The notes beneath the pieces were generated by a model. The model was given only the letters and a program-made list of their open reading frames with translations, was not told where the DNA came from and did no database searches. A program made the translations under genes and the position numbers. Of a stretch of 64,000 nucleotides of DNA, positions 28,155 to 38,256 are shown piece after piece; the first letter of the stretch is position 1; every line of letters begins with the position of its first letter. The DNA comes from Thiorhodovibrio frisius (GTDB taxonomy: Bacteria > Pseudomonadota > Gammaproteobacteria > Chromatiales > Chromatiaceae). The DNA is taken from contig NZ_CP121471.1 in NCBI RefSeq assembly GCF_033954835.1, positions 124,001-188,000 on the forward strand, written 5' to 3'.

Positions 28155-31100
28155 GTGCCCCAGACAGCCACCGCCCTGCAGCAAGGCAACGCCGCCCTGC
28201 GCGCCGGCCAGCACGCCCAAGCCATCCGCCACTACGCCCTCGGCCTACTAAATGACGCGCCCGCGCACCACCAGCCCCAGCCACCGACCCCCATCAGCCA
28301 GCTGCTGGCTCAAAACCTCCTGCTCGCGCGCAAACGCTACCGCCGCCAGCACCCCCTCACAGGCGCCGGCCGCCGCCCCTGGCGCGTCGCCGTCACCTGC
28401 TGGTCGCTGTCGGAAAACCCCCTCGGTCGCGCCCAGGTCCTCGCCAGCCTCTACCAAGCCCTGGCCGAGGCGCCCGCGTCCGGCATCAGTAGCGTCGCCG
28501 TCATCGGCAGCGTCTTCGCCCGCCGCGGTCGCGCGCTCTGGCCACCGCTGCGCGAGGCTTTCCATCAGGGGTCCGATCCCGCGCCCGGCCCCGGCGCCAT
28601 CCCTCTGCACAGCTTCCTGGTCGAGGACGACCGCCACTTCATGGCCCAAGCCATCGACCTGGTCAGCGCCCACCCCTTCGACCTGGTCCACATATCGAAG
28701 CCGCGCATGCCCAACATACTCCTCGGGCTGCTCTACCGCCTGCTGTGGGATGCCCGCGTCCTGGTGGACATCGACGACGACGAGCTCGCCTTCGTCGGTG
28801 CTCAACCTCGCCCTGCAACAGCGCCACGGCGGCGTCATCATCCGCCACGCCCGCGACCCGCGCCACTTCCAGCCCGCCGCCGCGCTCCAGGGCCTGCGCC
28901 AAACCGAGGCCCCAACCGACCAGCCGCACCCCGTCTCCACCCGCGAGCTCAGCCTGGCGGTCAACCGCGAGCGCCTGCACGCCCTGGTGGACGCCACCGC
29001 CCGGCGCGCCGCCTCCCCCGCGCCGCTCGACCCCGCGCTCGCGCGCCTCGCCGCGCTGCCCGCGCTCGGCCCGCTGCCGCGCGCGCTGCTGGCCGCCGAC
29101 CCCGCCGCCCGCGACGGCGTCAGCGTCATCATCCTCAGCCTGCGCGGCGCCGAGCTGCTGGAGCGCCTGCTGGGCCGCTTCCGTGCCACCAACAGCCACC
29201 AGCCGGTGGAGCTGATCATCATCGACCACGGCGACCCGCACGACCCCGACGACCCCACCGCCGCCGTCATCGCCCGCCACCGCGACGCGCTGGATCTCTG
29301 GCACCTGCCGCGCGGGCGCAATCACAGCTTTAGCGATTCTTGCAACCTCGGCGCCAGCCTGGCGCGCTACCCCTATCTGCTGTTTCTCAATAACGACATC
29401 CTCTACACCGCCGATGCCCTGCCGCCCGCGCTCGCCCAACTGCGTGACCCGCGCCATGGCATCGTTGGCATCCGCCTTGATGACGACCCGGCCAGCCTGC
29501 CGCCCGATCAAATAACCGGCCAGACCCCCGGCATTCAACACCTCGGCATCCACTTCCCCTGGAGCGCCGAGCGCGGCTACCACCACCCGCGCCAGATTCG
29601 CCTGCCCAGTGTGCAGGACTACCTCGCCCAATCCCCACCCGCAGTCAGCGAGCAACCCGCCGTCACCGGCGCCTTTCTGCTCTGTCGCAAGGCGGACTTC
29701 GAGTGCCTCGGCGGCTTCAGCGCTGAGTATGACTACGGGTTAGAGGACATTGACCTGTGCCTGCGCATGCGCCAGCAGCTCGGTAAAACCAGCCGCTGCC
29801 TCACCAGCATTGGCCTGCAGCATGCCGAAAGCACCACCAGGCGGCGCGATCCGCACGCGACCCGCGCGCGCATCGCCCGCAATCACCAACACTTCAAGCA
29901 GCGCTGGGCCGCCCGCACCCAAGCCCTCGCCAGCCAGCCCGCGCCCCAACCGCGCGCGCGGCCCACCGCTAGCCTCAATATCCTGTTCGTGCTGCCCGTG
30001 CCGCTCGACAGCAACAGCGGCTACCACGTCAAATACCACGCCGCCCAACTCCGCGCCCAGGGCGCCGACTGCCGTGTCGCCGTGCCCGACGGCAATCAGG
30101 CTCCCGGCACCGATGCCCTGCCCAGTTGCACCCACAGCCAGGCCCTCGCGCGCGTCCCCGCCGCCCAATTCCGCAACGGTCGCGGCCCCGACATTCTCCA
30201 TGCCTGGACCCCGCGCGAGTGCGTGCGTCGGGTTGTCGAGCCCCTGCGCCGCGTCACCGGCGCCCGCCTGCTGGTGCATCTGGAAGACAACGAAGAATAT
30301 CTCACCGCCATCGCCCTTGGCCGCCCCTATGCCGAGCTCGCCCGCCTGCCGCTGGCCGAACTCGACCGCTGCATCCCCAGCGACCGCTACCACCCCAGCC
30401 GCGGACAATGGCTGCTCGACCGTGCCGACGGCCTCACCCTCATCGCCAGCCCGCTCGCGCGTTTCAACCGCCGGCGCCTCCCTACCCAGCGTCTGCCCGC
30501 CCCGGTGGACGAGACCCTGTTCTCCCCGCGCCCGCTCAACCACAGCCTACGCCAAGCCCAGAGCCCCCCGCCGTGCACTGCGTGCTCGCCTACACCGGCA
30601 ACGTCCACCGGGCCAACCACCAGGAGGTCGTCGAGCTCTATCACGCTGTCATCCGGCTCAACCAGCACGGCCTGCCCACGGTACTGCTGCGCACCGGCGT
30701 CAACCGCGCCGGCACCCCCCCCCATGCCTGCCACTCCGCCCGGCGCGGTACGTGAACTCGGCTGGGTCCCCCGCGCCCAGGTGCCAGACATCCTCGCCGC
30801 CGCCGACATCCTCATCCAACCCGGCGACCCCGGCCCCTTCAACAACCAGCGCCTGCCGAGCAAACTACCCGAATACTTCGCCATCGGCCGCCCGGTGATC
30901 ATGGCGCGCGGCCATCCCGACCTCAACCCGCGCCATGGCGAACAAGCCTGGCTGCTCGACACCACCGCCGCCGTTCAACTCGCCGAAGCCGTGCGAACGC
31001 TTTGGCACGACCGCCCCCTCGCCGAGCGCCTCGCGCAGGGCGCCAGGGGTTATTATGAACAGCATCTGCGCGCCGAACCCTCCGCGTTGTTTCACTTCAT

Positions 31101-31176
31101 GACCCAACACATCCAACACCGCGATCAATCGAGGGAATGCCGCGACGGTCGATACTGTCCCGCAGCGGGTGAATAA
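28155..31176 (+). pseudogene. Mosaic glycosyltransferase (GT2 plus GT4), frameshifted
   Basis: 28155-28800 encodes the N-terminal module and first GT-B part (AVTCWSLSENPLGRAQ...ELAFVG). A deletion at 28800 joins it, out of frame, to NLALQQRHGGVIIRHARDP and then an intact-looking GT2 domain (GVSVIILSLRG, FLNNDI, GLEDIDLCLRMRQQ). From about 29970 a further GT4 domain follows (LNILFVLPVPLDSNSGYHVKY...ADILIQPGDPGPFNNQRLPSKLPEYFAIGRPVI). In the GT4 part a segment of about 165 bp is out of frame, entered near a C6 run (about 30570) and left near a C9 run (30715-30723). As written it is not one protein. Confidence 0.85.
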
Positions 31177-31178
31177 TC

Positions 31179-31508
31179 ATGCATGCGATCGCCTTTGAAG
31201 CAGAGATTCGACAAGGAATGGTCAAAATCCCCGAAGAGTACCAGTCGCTTGAAAATCAACACGCGCGGATCGTCATCTTGCTCGACGCTGCGCCAGAGGT
31301 ATCAGAGGTATCAGAGGTATCGGAAGTGCGCGCGCTGTCCGACCATTCCGCCGGTCTGGTGGATGATTGGCGCGACCCAGCCGAGGATGCGGTTTTCCCC
31401 ATCACGGAATTTGAGTCGCAGACCAAGCGATCCGTTTATCAAGGCCCGCCTCTGACGCTCCAACAAATGCGCGACGCCATCGACTGGGAGGCCGGGCAGC
31501 GGTCATGA
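31179..31508 (+). CDS. Putative antitoxin of a VapBC-like pair
   Basis: A 109-residue protein: a short beta-rich start (AFEAEIRQGMVKIPEEYQSL) and a C-terminal helix (TLQQMRDAIDWEAG). The centre contains EVSEVSEV from a 9-nt tandem repeat at about 31297-31325. Its stop overlaps the PIN gene start by 4 nt. Antitoxin role inferred from position. Confidence 0.7.
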   Translation: MHAIAFEAEIRQGMVKIPEEYQSLENQHARIVILLDAAPEVSEVSEVSEVRALSDHSAGLVDDWRDPAEDAVFPITEFESQTKRSVYQGPPLTLQQMRDAIDWEAGQRS

Positions 31509-31848
31509 TCTCCCCACGGATCGCTTTGGATACGAACATCGTTCTGCGGTACCTGATGAAGGATGACGTGGAGCAAACGCAATGGGCGACGCAGTTCCTG
31601 CTGCAGCGCCAATGTCTGTTGTTGCCCAGCGTGATCTTGGAGACCGCTTGGGTGATGGGATCAAAGCGCGGTTACGCGCTTGAACCGGCCTGCGTTGCCG
31701 AGCGGCTCAGACACATCGCTGGGTTGCCGACAGTCGAGGTTGAACAGGCGCCCTTGGTTGCTCAAGCGATCGATTGGCATGAGGCTGGGATGGATTTTGC
31801 CGACGCGCTCCATCTTGCGCTGTCAGGCAAGGCCGGTTTAGCAACCTT
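31505..31848 (+). pseudogene. vapC: PIN-domain toxin, C-terminally truncated
   Basis: Encodes a VapC-type PIN domain (IALDTNIVLRYLMKDD with the first aspartate, ILETAWVM, MDFADALHLALSGKAGLATL). The last 20 or so residues, usually FDRxFxxxA, are replaced: at about 31846 the DNA switches to a fucose synthase gene fragment. Three of the four acidic residues are still present, so weak activity cannot be excluded. Confidence 0.8.
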
Positions 31849-32277
31849 GTCATCCCGGCGCTGCTGCGCCGCTTCCACGAGGCCACCCAAGCCCAGGCCC
31901 CCGAGGTCGTCATCTGGGGCAGTGGCACGCCCAAGCGGGAATTCCTGCACGTCGACGACATGGCCGCCGCCTGCCTGCATGTGCTCGATCTTGATGCCGA
32001 GACCTATCTGGCCAACACCCAGCCGATGTGCTCGCACATCAACGTCGGCAACGATGTCGATGTGACCATCCGCGAGCTGGCCGAGACCATCGCCCGCGTC
32101 ACCGGCTACCACGGCCAGCTCCGCTTCGACTCAAGCAAGCCCGATGGGCCGCCGCGCAAGTTGTTGGTTGTCTCGCGGTTGACCGCGCTTGGCTGGCGGG
32201 CGGACTATGCACTGGAGGACGGCTTGCGGCAGGCGTATGCGTGGTTTCGCGAGCATCAGCGCGACTTCCGCGCCTGA
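31843..32277 (+). pseudogene. fcl: GDP-L-fucose synthase (fcl/wcaG) C-terminal fragment
   Basis: Encodes VIPALLRRFHEATQ, VVIWGSGTPKREFLHVDDMA, INVGNDVDVTIRELAETIARVTGY and the WRADYALEDGLRQAYAWF end. The N-terminal NADP-binding half is missing here but a piece of it is found downstream at 33169. Only a fragment. Confidence 0.85.
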
Positions 32278-32317
32278 ATCCCGACCACAGGATCTGATCT
32301 CGGCAACCCCCTTCGCC

Positions 32318-33172
32318 ATGCACACACTCCTCAACCCCACCAACGACTACGTCTTCAAGCGGCTGTTCGTCGAGGCCCCGGAACTGCTGGTGGCCCTGAT
32401 CAACGACCTGCGCCCCGACCTGCCCGACATCACCGCGGTCGAGATCCTCAACCCCAACATCGAGCCCAGCGATCTTGCCGGCAAATACATCATCCTCGAC
32501 GTGCTGGCCCGCGATGCCAACGGCCACTGCTACAATGTCGAAGTGCAAGTGCGCCGCTATGGTGCCTGGAACAAGCGCGGCTTGTTCTACCTGGCACGCA
32601 CCCTGGGCGGACAGCTTCAAGCTGGCGAAGACTATCAGGAGCTGCGCGCCTCCATTGGCCTGCACCTGCTCGACTTCGACCTTTTCACCGCCACCAAGAC
32701 CGAACGTCAGCAGGCCATCTGGCGCTTCGAAATGCGCGACGAGACGCAGCCCCAGGTCACCCTCGGCAACATCTTCCAGCTCAACCTGATCGAACTCAAC
32801 AAGGCCGACCGCCTCGGACTGCCTCCAGGACCGCTGCGCACCTGGATTACCTTCTTCAAACACTGGCAGGAGGAACTGACCATGACCGCCATCACCCACG
32901 AACCCGTGATCCAAGCCATGAACCGCCTGCGCGCCCTCAGCGCCGATGAAGAAGCACGCCGTCAGGCGTTCGTGCGCGAGCGCGCGCTGCACGATGAAGT
33001 CTCGTTTCTCAATGAAGCGAAACGCGAAGGCCGCCAAGAAGGCCGCGACCAAGCGCGCGAAGAAGTGGCACGCAATCTTCTGACCATGAACCTCCTGACC
33101 GATGAGCAGATTGCAACCGCTGCCGGCTTGACCGAAGCCACGGTCAAAGCACTGCGTGATGCGAGCCGATGA
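32318..33172 (+). CDS. Rpn family nuclease (PDDEXK_2)
   Basis: A 284-residue close relative of the gene at 23638. Start ATG at 32318 (TLLNPTNDYVFKRLF). Core residues D (ILDVLARDA) and E-x-Q (NVEVQVRR) are present, with a helical tail including REGRQEGRDQAREE. AGGAGGA at 32868-32874 is 7 nt before an in-frame ATG at 32882 (96-residue product). Placed between the two halves of a split fcl gene. Its stop overlaps the fcl N-terminal fragment by 4 nt. Confidence 0.9.
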   Translation: MHTLLNPTNDYVFKRLFVEAPELLVALINDLRPDLPDITAVEILNPNIEPSDLAGKYIILDVLARDANGHCYNVEVQVRRYGAWNKRGLFYLARTLGGQLQAGEDYQELRASIGLHLLDFDLFTATKTERQQAIWRFEMRDETQPQVTLGNIFQLNLIELNKADRLGLPPGPLRTWITFFKHWQEELTMTAITHEPVIQAMNRLRALSADEEARRQAFVRERALHDEVSFLNEAKREGRQEGRDQAREEVARNLLTMNLLTDEQIATAAGLTEATVKALRDASR

Positions 33173-33320
33173 CCCCGACTAAGACCCCCAACCCCGTCAT
33201 TTTCCTCGCCGGACACCGCGGCATGGTCGGCAGCGCCATCGACCGCCAGCTGCAAGCCAGAGGCCCAGATCAAGCCCCAGATCAAGCCCAGCCCGAGCTG
33301 CTCACCGCCAGCCGCAGCGA
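33169..33320 (+). pseudogene. fcl: GDP-L-fucose synthase N-terminal fragment
   Basis: About 50 codons: VIFLAGHRGMVGSAIDRQLQARG, then ELLTASRSEL. This is the Rossmann start of fucose synthase. The rest of the gene does not follow; its C-terminal half lies upstream at 31843 in the same orientation, so the order is inverted relative to a normal gene. Confidence 0.85.
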
Positions 33321-33323
33321 GTT

Positions 33324-33561
33324 GTGGCGATGGCCCGCAATCAGCAGGGGTTCGGCGGCACGCCCGAGGAAAACCGCGTCTGGGGCGATTGCCATAAGCA
33401 CGATGTGCTGTCCTGGCTGCATGAGCAGCTTGGGACTGAGCTGTATTTGGAGATCGGTGTCGATGAGGGACTGAGCCTGGCGCGCCCGCCCCGCCGGGCA
33501 CTGGGCATCGATCCGCGACCGACGGCGACACCTGGCTGACCCAGATCAAACGCGCAACTTG
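33324..33561 (+). pseudogene. Methyltransferase fragment joined to an Rpn tail
   Basis: 33324-33523 encodes ARNQQGFGGTPEENRVWGDCHKHDVLSWLHEQL and the SAM loop (YLEIGVDEGLSLAR...GIDPRP) of the methyltransferase seen intact at 59142. It then switches to the last 13 codons of the Rpn gene that ends at 36225 (DGDTWLTQIKRAT). About 33560-33590 can be read as SMIGLG, a scrap of wecC. Confidence 0.75.
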
Positions 33562-33598
33562 AATTTCCATGATCGGCCTCGGCGATCCAGCCCACGCC

Positions 33599-34124
33599 AG
33601 CATGCAAAACCCTTACGCCAGGGTCTATACTCACCCTCAGTCAGGGCAAGCACCCACCAATCGCGCCCCCTAACCACAAAAAGACCCGCTTTTTGAACCT
33701 TGCAACCCCCCTCGCCCAAGGCAACCGCGCCCAGCGCCACGGCCAGCACGCCCAAGCCATCCGCCACTATGCGGCAGGTCTGCGCGATGATGCCCAAGCC
33801 AGCGCGCACGGCCCCATTGCCGTTCAGCTCGCGCACAACCTGCGCCGCGCCCGTCAGGGCTACCGCCGCCATCGCCAGGCCGCCCTGCAAGCCCCCCTGC
33901 AAGCCCCTCAGCAGGCCGGCGGCAAGCTGCAAGTCGTGGTCTGTTGCTGGTCGCTGTCGGAAAACCCCGCCGGGCGCGCCTACACCCTCGCCAGCCTCTA
34001 CCAAGACCTGGCCGCGCATCCCGAGCCGCCGCCCGCGCCCGGCATTGCGCGGCGGGGCGGTCGTGTCGTGGTGACATCGCCGGCCATGACCAAACAGCCC
34101 GACACGGAGCAGCGGCCGAGATGA
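33599..34124 (+). pseudogene. Glycosyltransferase leader and N-terminal fragment
   Basis: 33599-33690 is a leader sequence repeated at 35068-35158. From a TTG at 33693 the N-terminal module is read (LATPLAQGNRAQRHGQHAQAIRHYAAGL...LAHNLRRARQGYRRHRQ), then the start of the GT-B domain (LQVVVCCWSLSENPAGRAYTLASLYQDL). It breaks at PAPGI just before the Rpn gene. No catalytic part. Confidence 0.8.
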
Positions 34125-34987
34125 CCAAGCTAACCGACCTGCTCGACCCAAAGAACGATTACGTCTTCTTTCGCATCTTCTCCGAAGCGCCGGAGTTGCT
34201 GATCGACCTGATCAACGCGGTGCGCGCCGACCAGCCGCCGATTGTCGAGATCACGCTGCTCGATGCTCGCCTGACGCCCGAGCGCATCACCGGCAAACGC
34301 CTGGTGCTTGACCTCAAGGGCGTCGATGAGCGCGGACGGCGCTTCAATATCGAAATCCAGGTGCGCCACTTCCCGTTCTGGATCAAGCGCGCCATGATGT
34401 ACCTCGCGCGTCTGTACAGCGAGCAACTCAACGCCGGCACGGATTATCAGCAAGCCCAGGCGGTCATCGGCATTCACTTGCTCGACTTCGATCTGTTCAA
34501 AGGCGAGCCGGGCGACGATGATAACGCCCTGTGGCGCTTCGTGATGGTCGACCCTCGGCGCGCCAAGTGCCTTGAGGACACCATTGAGGTCAATATTGTC
34601 GAACTGCGTAAAGCCGACCGCCTCGGCCAACTGCCCGAGCGCCTATCGGCCTGGATTGCTTACTTCGAGCACTGGAAAGAGGACGATGTGATGAACAATC
34701 TAGCCCATGCCCCCGTTCAGAAAGCCCATGCGAAGCTGCGCGCCATGAGCGCGGTCGAGGAGGAGTGCTATTGGGCCGAGGCGCGTGACCGGGCGCTCAG
34801 CGATGAGGTGACCATGCTGAATGCGGCGCGGCGGGAGGGCCTGGAGAAGGGTGAGCAGACTGCTCGCCACCAAACGGCACTGGCCATGCTGCAGGACGGG
34901 CAACTTGACATCCCCACCATCGCCCGCTACGCCGGCCTCAGCGAAAGCGAGGTGCAAGAACTCGCGGACGGTCGTGGGCAGCACTGA
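34121..34987 (+). CDS. Rpn family nuclease, second subgroup
   Basis: A 288-residue Rpn-type protein (LLDPKNDYVFFRIFSEAPELL) with presumed active-site D64 (LVLDLKG) and E78-x-Q80 (NIEIQVRH). The C-terminal region contains EGLEKGEQTARHQ and a DIPTIARYAGLSESEV end. AGAGGA (34678-34683) lies 7 nt before an in-frame ATG at 34691, which would give a 98-residue product. Intact. Confidence 0.9.
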   Translation: MTKLTDLLDPKNDYVFFRIFSEAPELLIDLINAVRADQPPIVEITLLDARLTPERITGKRLVLDLKGVDERGRRFNIEIQVRHFPFWIKRAMMYLARLYSEQLNAGTDYQQAQAVIGIHLLDFDLFKGEPGDDDNALWRFVMVDPRRAKCLEDTIEVNIVELRKADRLGQLPERLSAWIAYFEHWKEDDVMNNLAHAPVQKAHAKLRAMSAVEEECYWAEARDRALSDEVTMLNAARREGLEKGEQTARHQTALAMLQDGQLDIPTIARYAGLSESEVQELADGRGQH

Positions 34988-35067
34988 AACCCCTCAACCC
35001 AAGCAGCCGATCATCAAGGACGCCATGGGTGCCGAGCATGGCCACCATTTGGACGCCCAGCGCACAC

Positions 35068-35390
35068 CAGCATGCAAAACCCCACGCCGGGGTCTATACT
35101 CACCCTCAGTCAGGGCAAGCACCCACCAAGCGCGCCCACTAACCACAAAACCACCCGCTTTTTGAACCTTGCCACACCCCTCACCCAAGGCAACCGCGCC
35201 CAGCGCGCCGGCCAGCACGCCCAAGCCATCCGCCACTATGCGGCAGGTCTGCGCGATGATGCCCAACCCGGCGCGCACGGCCCCATCGGCGCCCAGCTCG
35301 CGCACAACCTGCGGCGCGCCCGTCAGGGCTATCGCCGCCAGCGCCAGGCATCGAGCGCGTCAGCCTCAGCAGGACCGTGCCGGTTTAACG
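35068..35390 (+). pseudogene. Glycosyltransferase leader and N-terminal fragment
   Basis: Leader as at 33599, then LATPLTQGNRAQRAGQHAQAIRHYAAGLRDD to GYRRQRQA. After that SSASASAGPCRF leads into the Rpn gene at 35393. The same joint occurs at 37680-37716, so the pair GT fragment plus Rpn gene was duplicated together. Confidence 0.8.
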
Positions 35391-35392
35391 CC

Positions 35393-36225
35393 ATGACATC
35401 ACCGGCACCCACGACCCCGCGTCGGCGCGCGCCGACCCACGACAGCGGCTACAAGCTCCTCTATGCCCACGCCGCCATGGTGCGCGACCTGCTCACGGGC
35501 TTCGTCCCCGGCGACTGGGTCCGCAGCCTCGATCTCAGCACCCTCGAGCGCTGCAGCGGCAGCTACGTCACCGAAGACCTGCGCGACCGCGCCGATGATC
35601 TCATCTGGCGCCTACGCTGGGGCGAGGACTGGCTCTACGTCTATCTGCTGCTCGAATTCCAATCCACCATCGACGCCTGGCGAAGGCCGAACAGAGGCCA
35701 ACCCGCAATCTCAGCGCCGCGCTCTTTCGCCTCGAAGCCAGCCGCAGCGCCGAGGACGCCCTGGCCATCGTGCGCGCCCTGGTCGACTGGCTCCAAGAGC
35801 CCGAGCAAAACAGCTTGTGTCGTGCCTTTGCCGTCTGGTTTGGGCGCGTGTTCCTCCCCAGGCGTTTACCCGGTGTTTCGGTCACCCCCATGAATGATCT
35901 GAGCGAGGTCTATCACATGCTAGCCGACAATGTCGAAACCTGGACTGATCAATGGAAGCGGCAGGGCCTGGAGCAGGGCCTGGAGCAGGGCCTGGAACAA
36001 GGCCTGGAACAAGGCCTGGAACAAGGCCTGGAGGAAGGTCGCGAAACCACCCGGCACATCCTTTCCCGCTTAGCCCGCCGTCGCTTTGGCTCGGAGGTTG
36101 CCGAGCAGAGCCGATCCCTGCTGGCCGGCATCAGCGATCCCGAGCAGCTCGAAGAACTCGCCGATCAGCTTCTGCTCAGCCCCGACGGCGACACCTGGCT
36201 GACCCAGATCAAACGCGCAACTTGA
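35393..36225 (+). pseudogene. Rpn nuclease (Transposase_31/YhgA-like) with internal deletion
   Basis: Starts HDSGYKLLYAHAAMVRDLLTGFVPGDWV and includes the core (DDLIWRLRW, YLLLEFQ with E88-x-Q90). After STIDAW about 110 codons present in the relative at 37716 and family members are lost and the frame changes; LAKAEQRPTRNLSAALFRLE and the C-terminus follow to 36225. The tail has six QGLE repeats from a 12-nt unit (about 35965-36035). GCGAGG at 35903-35908 precedes an in-frame ATG at 35917 by 8 nt, so a 102-residue C-terminal product could still be made. Confidence 0.85.
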
Positions 36226-36226
36226 G

Positions 36227-36890
36227 TTGAATCTTGCAACACCCCTTGCCCAAGGCAACCCCGCCCAGCGCGCCGGCCAGCACGCCCAAGCCATCCGCCA
36301 CTGCGCCGCAGGGCTGCGCGATGATGCTCAACCCAGCGCGCATGGTCCCATCGCCGCCCAGCTCGCGCACAACCTGCGGCGCGCCCGTCAGGGCTACCGC
36401 CGCCATCGCCAGGCCGCCCTGCAAGCCCCCCTGCAAGCCCCTCAGCAGGCCGGCGGCAAGCTGCAAGTCGTGGTCTGTTGCTGGTCGCTGTCGGAAAACC
36501 CCGCCGGGCGCGCCTATACCATCGCCAGCCTCTACCAAGACCTGGTCGAGCACCCCGATCCGCCCCCCGCGCCCGGCATCGGGCACGTCACCCTCATCGG
36601 CAGCCGCTTCGCCCGTCGCGGTTACCAACTCTGGGTGCCCCTGGACGGAACTCGGCATGAGTCTGTGCCACGCCTTCGCTGGCCCCTGCGGTGGACCCCT
36701 CAATGGTATCAGCGTCGCCAACCGCGCGCTCCAGCAGCGCCACGGTGGTGTCATCATCCGCCATGCCCGCGACCTGGCCCAATTCCAGCCCTCCGCCGCG
36801 CGGCGCTGGAGACCGAACAGGCGCGCGGTCGGCTCGCCCTGCGCCTGCTCGACGATCAACCCTTCGCCGCCATCCCTGAGCTGAAGAGAG
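36227..36890 (+). pseudogene. Glycosyltransferase fragment with internal deletions
   Basis: From a TTG: N-terminal module, then WSLSENPAGRAYTIASLYQDLVEHP and TLIGSRFARRGYQLWVPL. It then jumps, out of frame, to WTELGMSLCHAFAGPCGGPL and VANRALQQRHGGVIIRHARD, and again to TEQARGRLALRLLDDQPFAAIPE, where it meets the vapB-like gene. Three deletions relative to 38742. Not functional. Confidence 0.82.
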
Positions 36891-36895
36891 TCGTT

Positions 36896-37144
36896 ATGCT
36901 GACACTCCGCGCCACGCTCGAGCCCGACGGGCAGATCAAGCTCCCGCCCCATGTGCGTCATCAAGAACCGGTGAGCGTTCTGATCACGTTTCTCGAGGAG
37001 CCGATCAGCGCGCCGGGTGAAGCCAGCGCGGCGACAACCTTGGCGCTGTTGCGTTCTCCCGCGTTTCAATCGCTACCAACCTCTGATCCAAACGAGATCG
37101 AGCAGCGCATCGCCGATCTCAGGAACGACTGGAGCGACGACTAA
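36896..37144 (+). CDS. vapB: VapB-like antitoxin
   Basis: An 82-residue protein from the ATG at 36896: a beta-rich start (LTLRATLEPDGQIKLPPHVRHQEPVSVLITF) and an acidic helical tail (EIEQRIADLRNDWSDD). Its stop codon overlaps the toxin ATG (TAATG). It is in frame with the upstream glycosyltransferase debris, so a read-through fusion is possible, but the ATG start gives the normal size. Confidence 0.78.
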   Translation: MLTLRATLEPDGQIKLPPHVRHQEPVSVLITFLEEPISAPGEASAATTLALLRSPAFQSLPTSDPNEIEQRIADLRNDWSDD

Positions 37145-37548
37145 TGCGCCGCGCCTACGTCGACAGTTGCCTGTTCATCTACTGGGTGGAACGCGCCGCA
37201 CCACAAACGCAGGCCGCACAGCGCTGGCTTGAAGGCAACGCTGACGCGAACCTCTGCATTTCTCCTCTGGTGCGAATGGAGATCTTGGTCAAGCCGATGC
37301 GGCTGCAACAACTGTCACTCATCCAGGCCTATGAAACTCTTTTGGAGGCGCAAACTTGGCTGACGATCAACGACCGGATCTTTGCGCGTGCGCTTGCTTT
37401 GCGCAGCCGTTTTGGTCTCAAGACACCGGACGCCTTGCACCTGGCAACGGCGCAGCAGTATGGCTGTGATGAATTGTGGACGAATGACAGCCGGTTGCAG
37501 TCCGCTGCCGGTTCAATGGCGGTCAACGTGTTTGAACATAAGATGTGA
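37144..37548 (+). CDS. vapC: VapC PIN-domain toxin
   Basis: A 134-residue PIN ribonuclease: YVDSCLFIYWVE (first Asp), VRMEILVKP (Glu), KTPDALHLATAQQYGCDELWTNDSRL (Asp pair). Full length and apparently intact, coupled to its antitoxin. Target RNA unknown. Confidence 0.9.
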   Translation: MRRAYVDSCLFIYWVERAAPQTQAAQRWLEGNADANLCISPLVRMEILVKPMRLQQLSLIQAYETLLEAQTWLTINDRIFARALALRSRFGLKTPDALHLATAQQYGCDELWTNDSRLQSAAGSMAVNVFEHKM

Positions 37549-37554
37549 TGGATC

Positions 37555-37715
37555 AACAAGATGCCAGCGCTCTCGCCCAAGGCAACCGCGCCCAGCGCGC
37601 CGCCCAGCGCGCCGGCCAGCTCGCGCGCAACCTGCGGCGCGCCCGCTAGGGCTATCGCCGCCAGCGCCAGGCATCGAGCGCGTCAGCCTCAGCAGGACCG
37701 TGCCGGTTTAACGCC
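37555..37715 (+). pseudogene. Glycosyltransferase N-terminal scrap
   Basis: ALAQGNRAQRAAQRAGQL and NLRRAR followed by a stop, then the same GYRRQRQASSASAS joint as at 35340-35390. Debris only. Confidence 0.65.
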
Positions 37716-38243
37716 ATGACATCACCGGCACCCACGACCCCGCGTCGGCGCGAGCCGACCCACGACAGCGGCTACAAGCTCCTCTATGGCCACGCGGCCA
37801 TGGTGCGCGACCTGCTCACGGGCTTCGTCCCCGGCGACTGGGTGAGCAGCCTCGATCTCAGCACCCTCGAGCGCTGCAGCGGCAGCTACGTCACCGAAGA
37901 CCTGCGCGACCGCGCCGACGACCTCATCTGGCGCCTACGCTGGGGCAAGGACTGGCTCTACGTCTATCTGCTGCTCGAATTCCAATCCACCATCGACGCC
38001 TGGATGGCGGTGCGCATCCAGAGTTACATCGGCCTGCTCTACCAAGATCTCATCCGCGCCGAACAGCTCAGCGCCCACGGCCGTCTGCCCCCGGTGCTGC
38101 CGATCGTGCTCTACAATGGCACCCAAGTCTGGAACGCCGCCGAGACCATCGAGCCGCTGCTTGAGCCCGCGCCACCCGTCCTGGCCGACTATCGTCCCCA
38201 GCAAGCCTATCTGCTGCCCGAAGAGATCACACCACTAAAATAG
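37716..38243 (+). pseudogene. Rpn nuclease (Transposase_31/YhgA-like), C-terminally truncated
   Basis: Intact through the nuclease core and the LPIVLYNGTQVWNAA region that the copy at 35393 has lost. At AYLLPEEITPLK it switches into the last codons of a DUF4160 gene; the natural joint site is a short shared stretch (gagatcacacc-like), and the stop is that of DUF4160. The C-terminal region with QGLE repeats and internal start is therefore absent. Confidence 0.85.
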
Positions 38244-38256
38244 CGAGTGAGCCACG

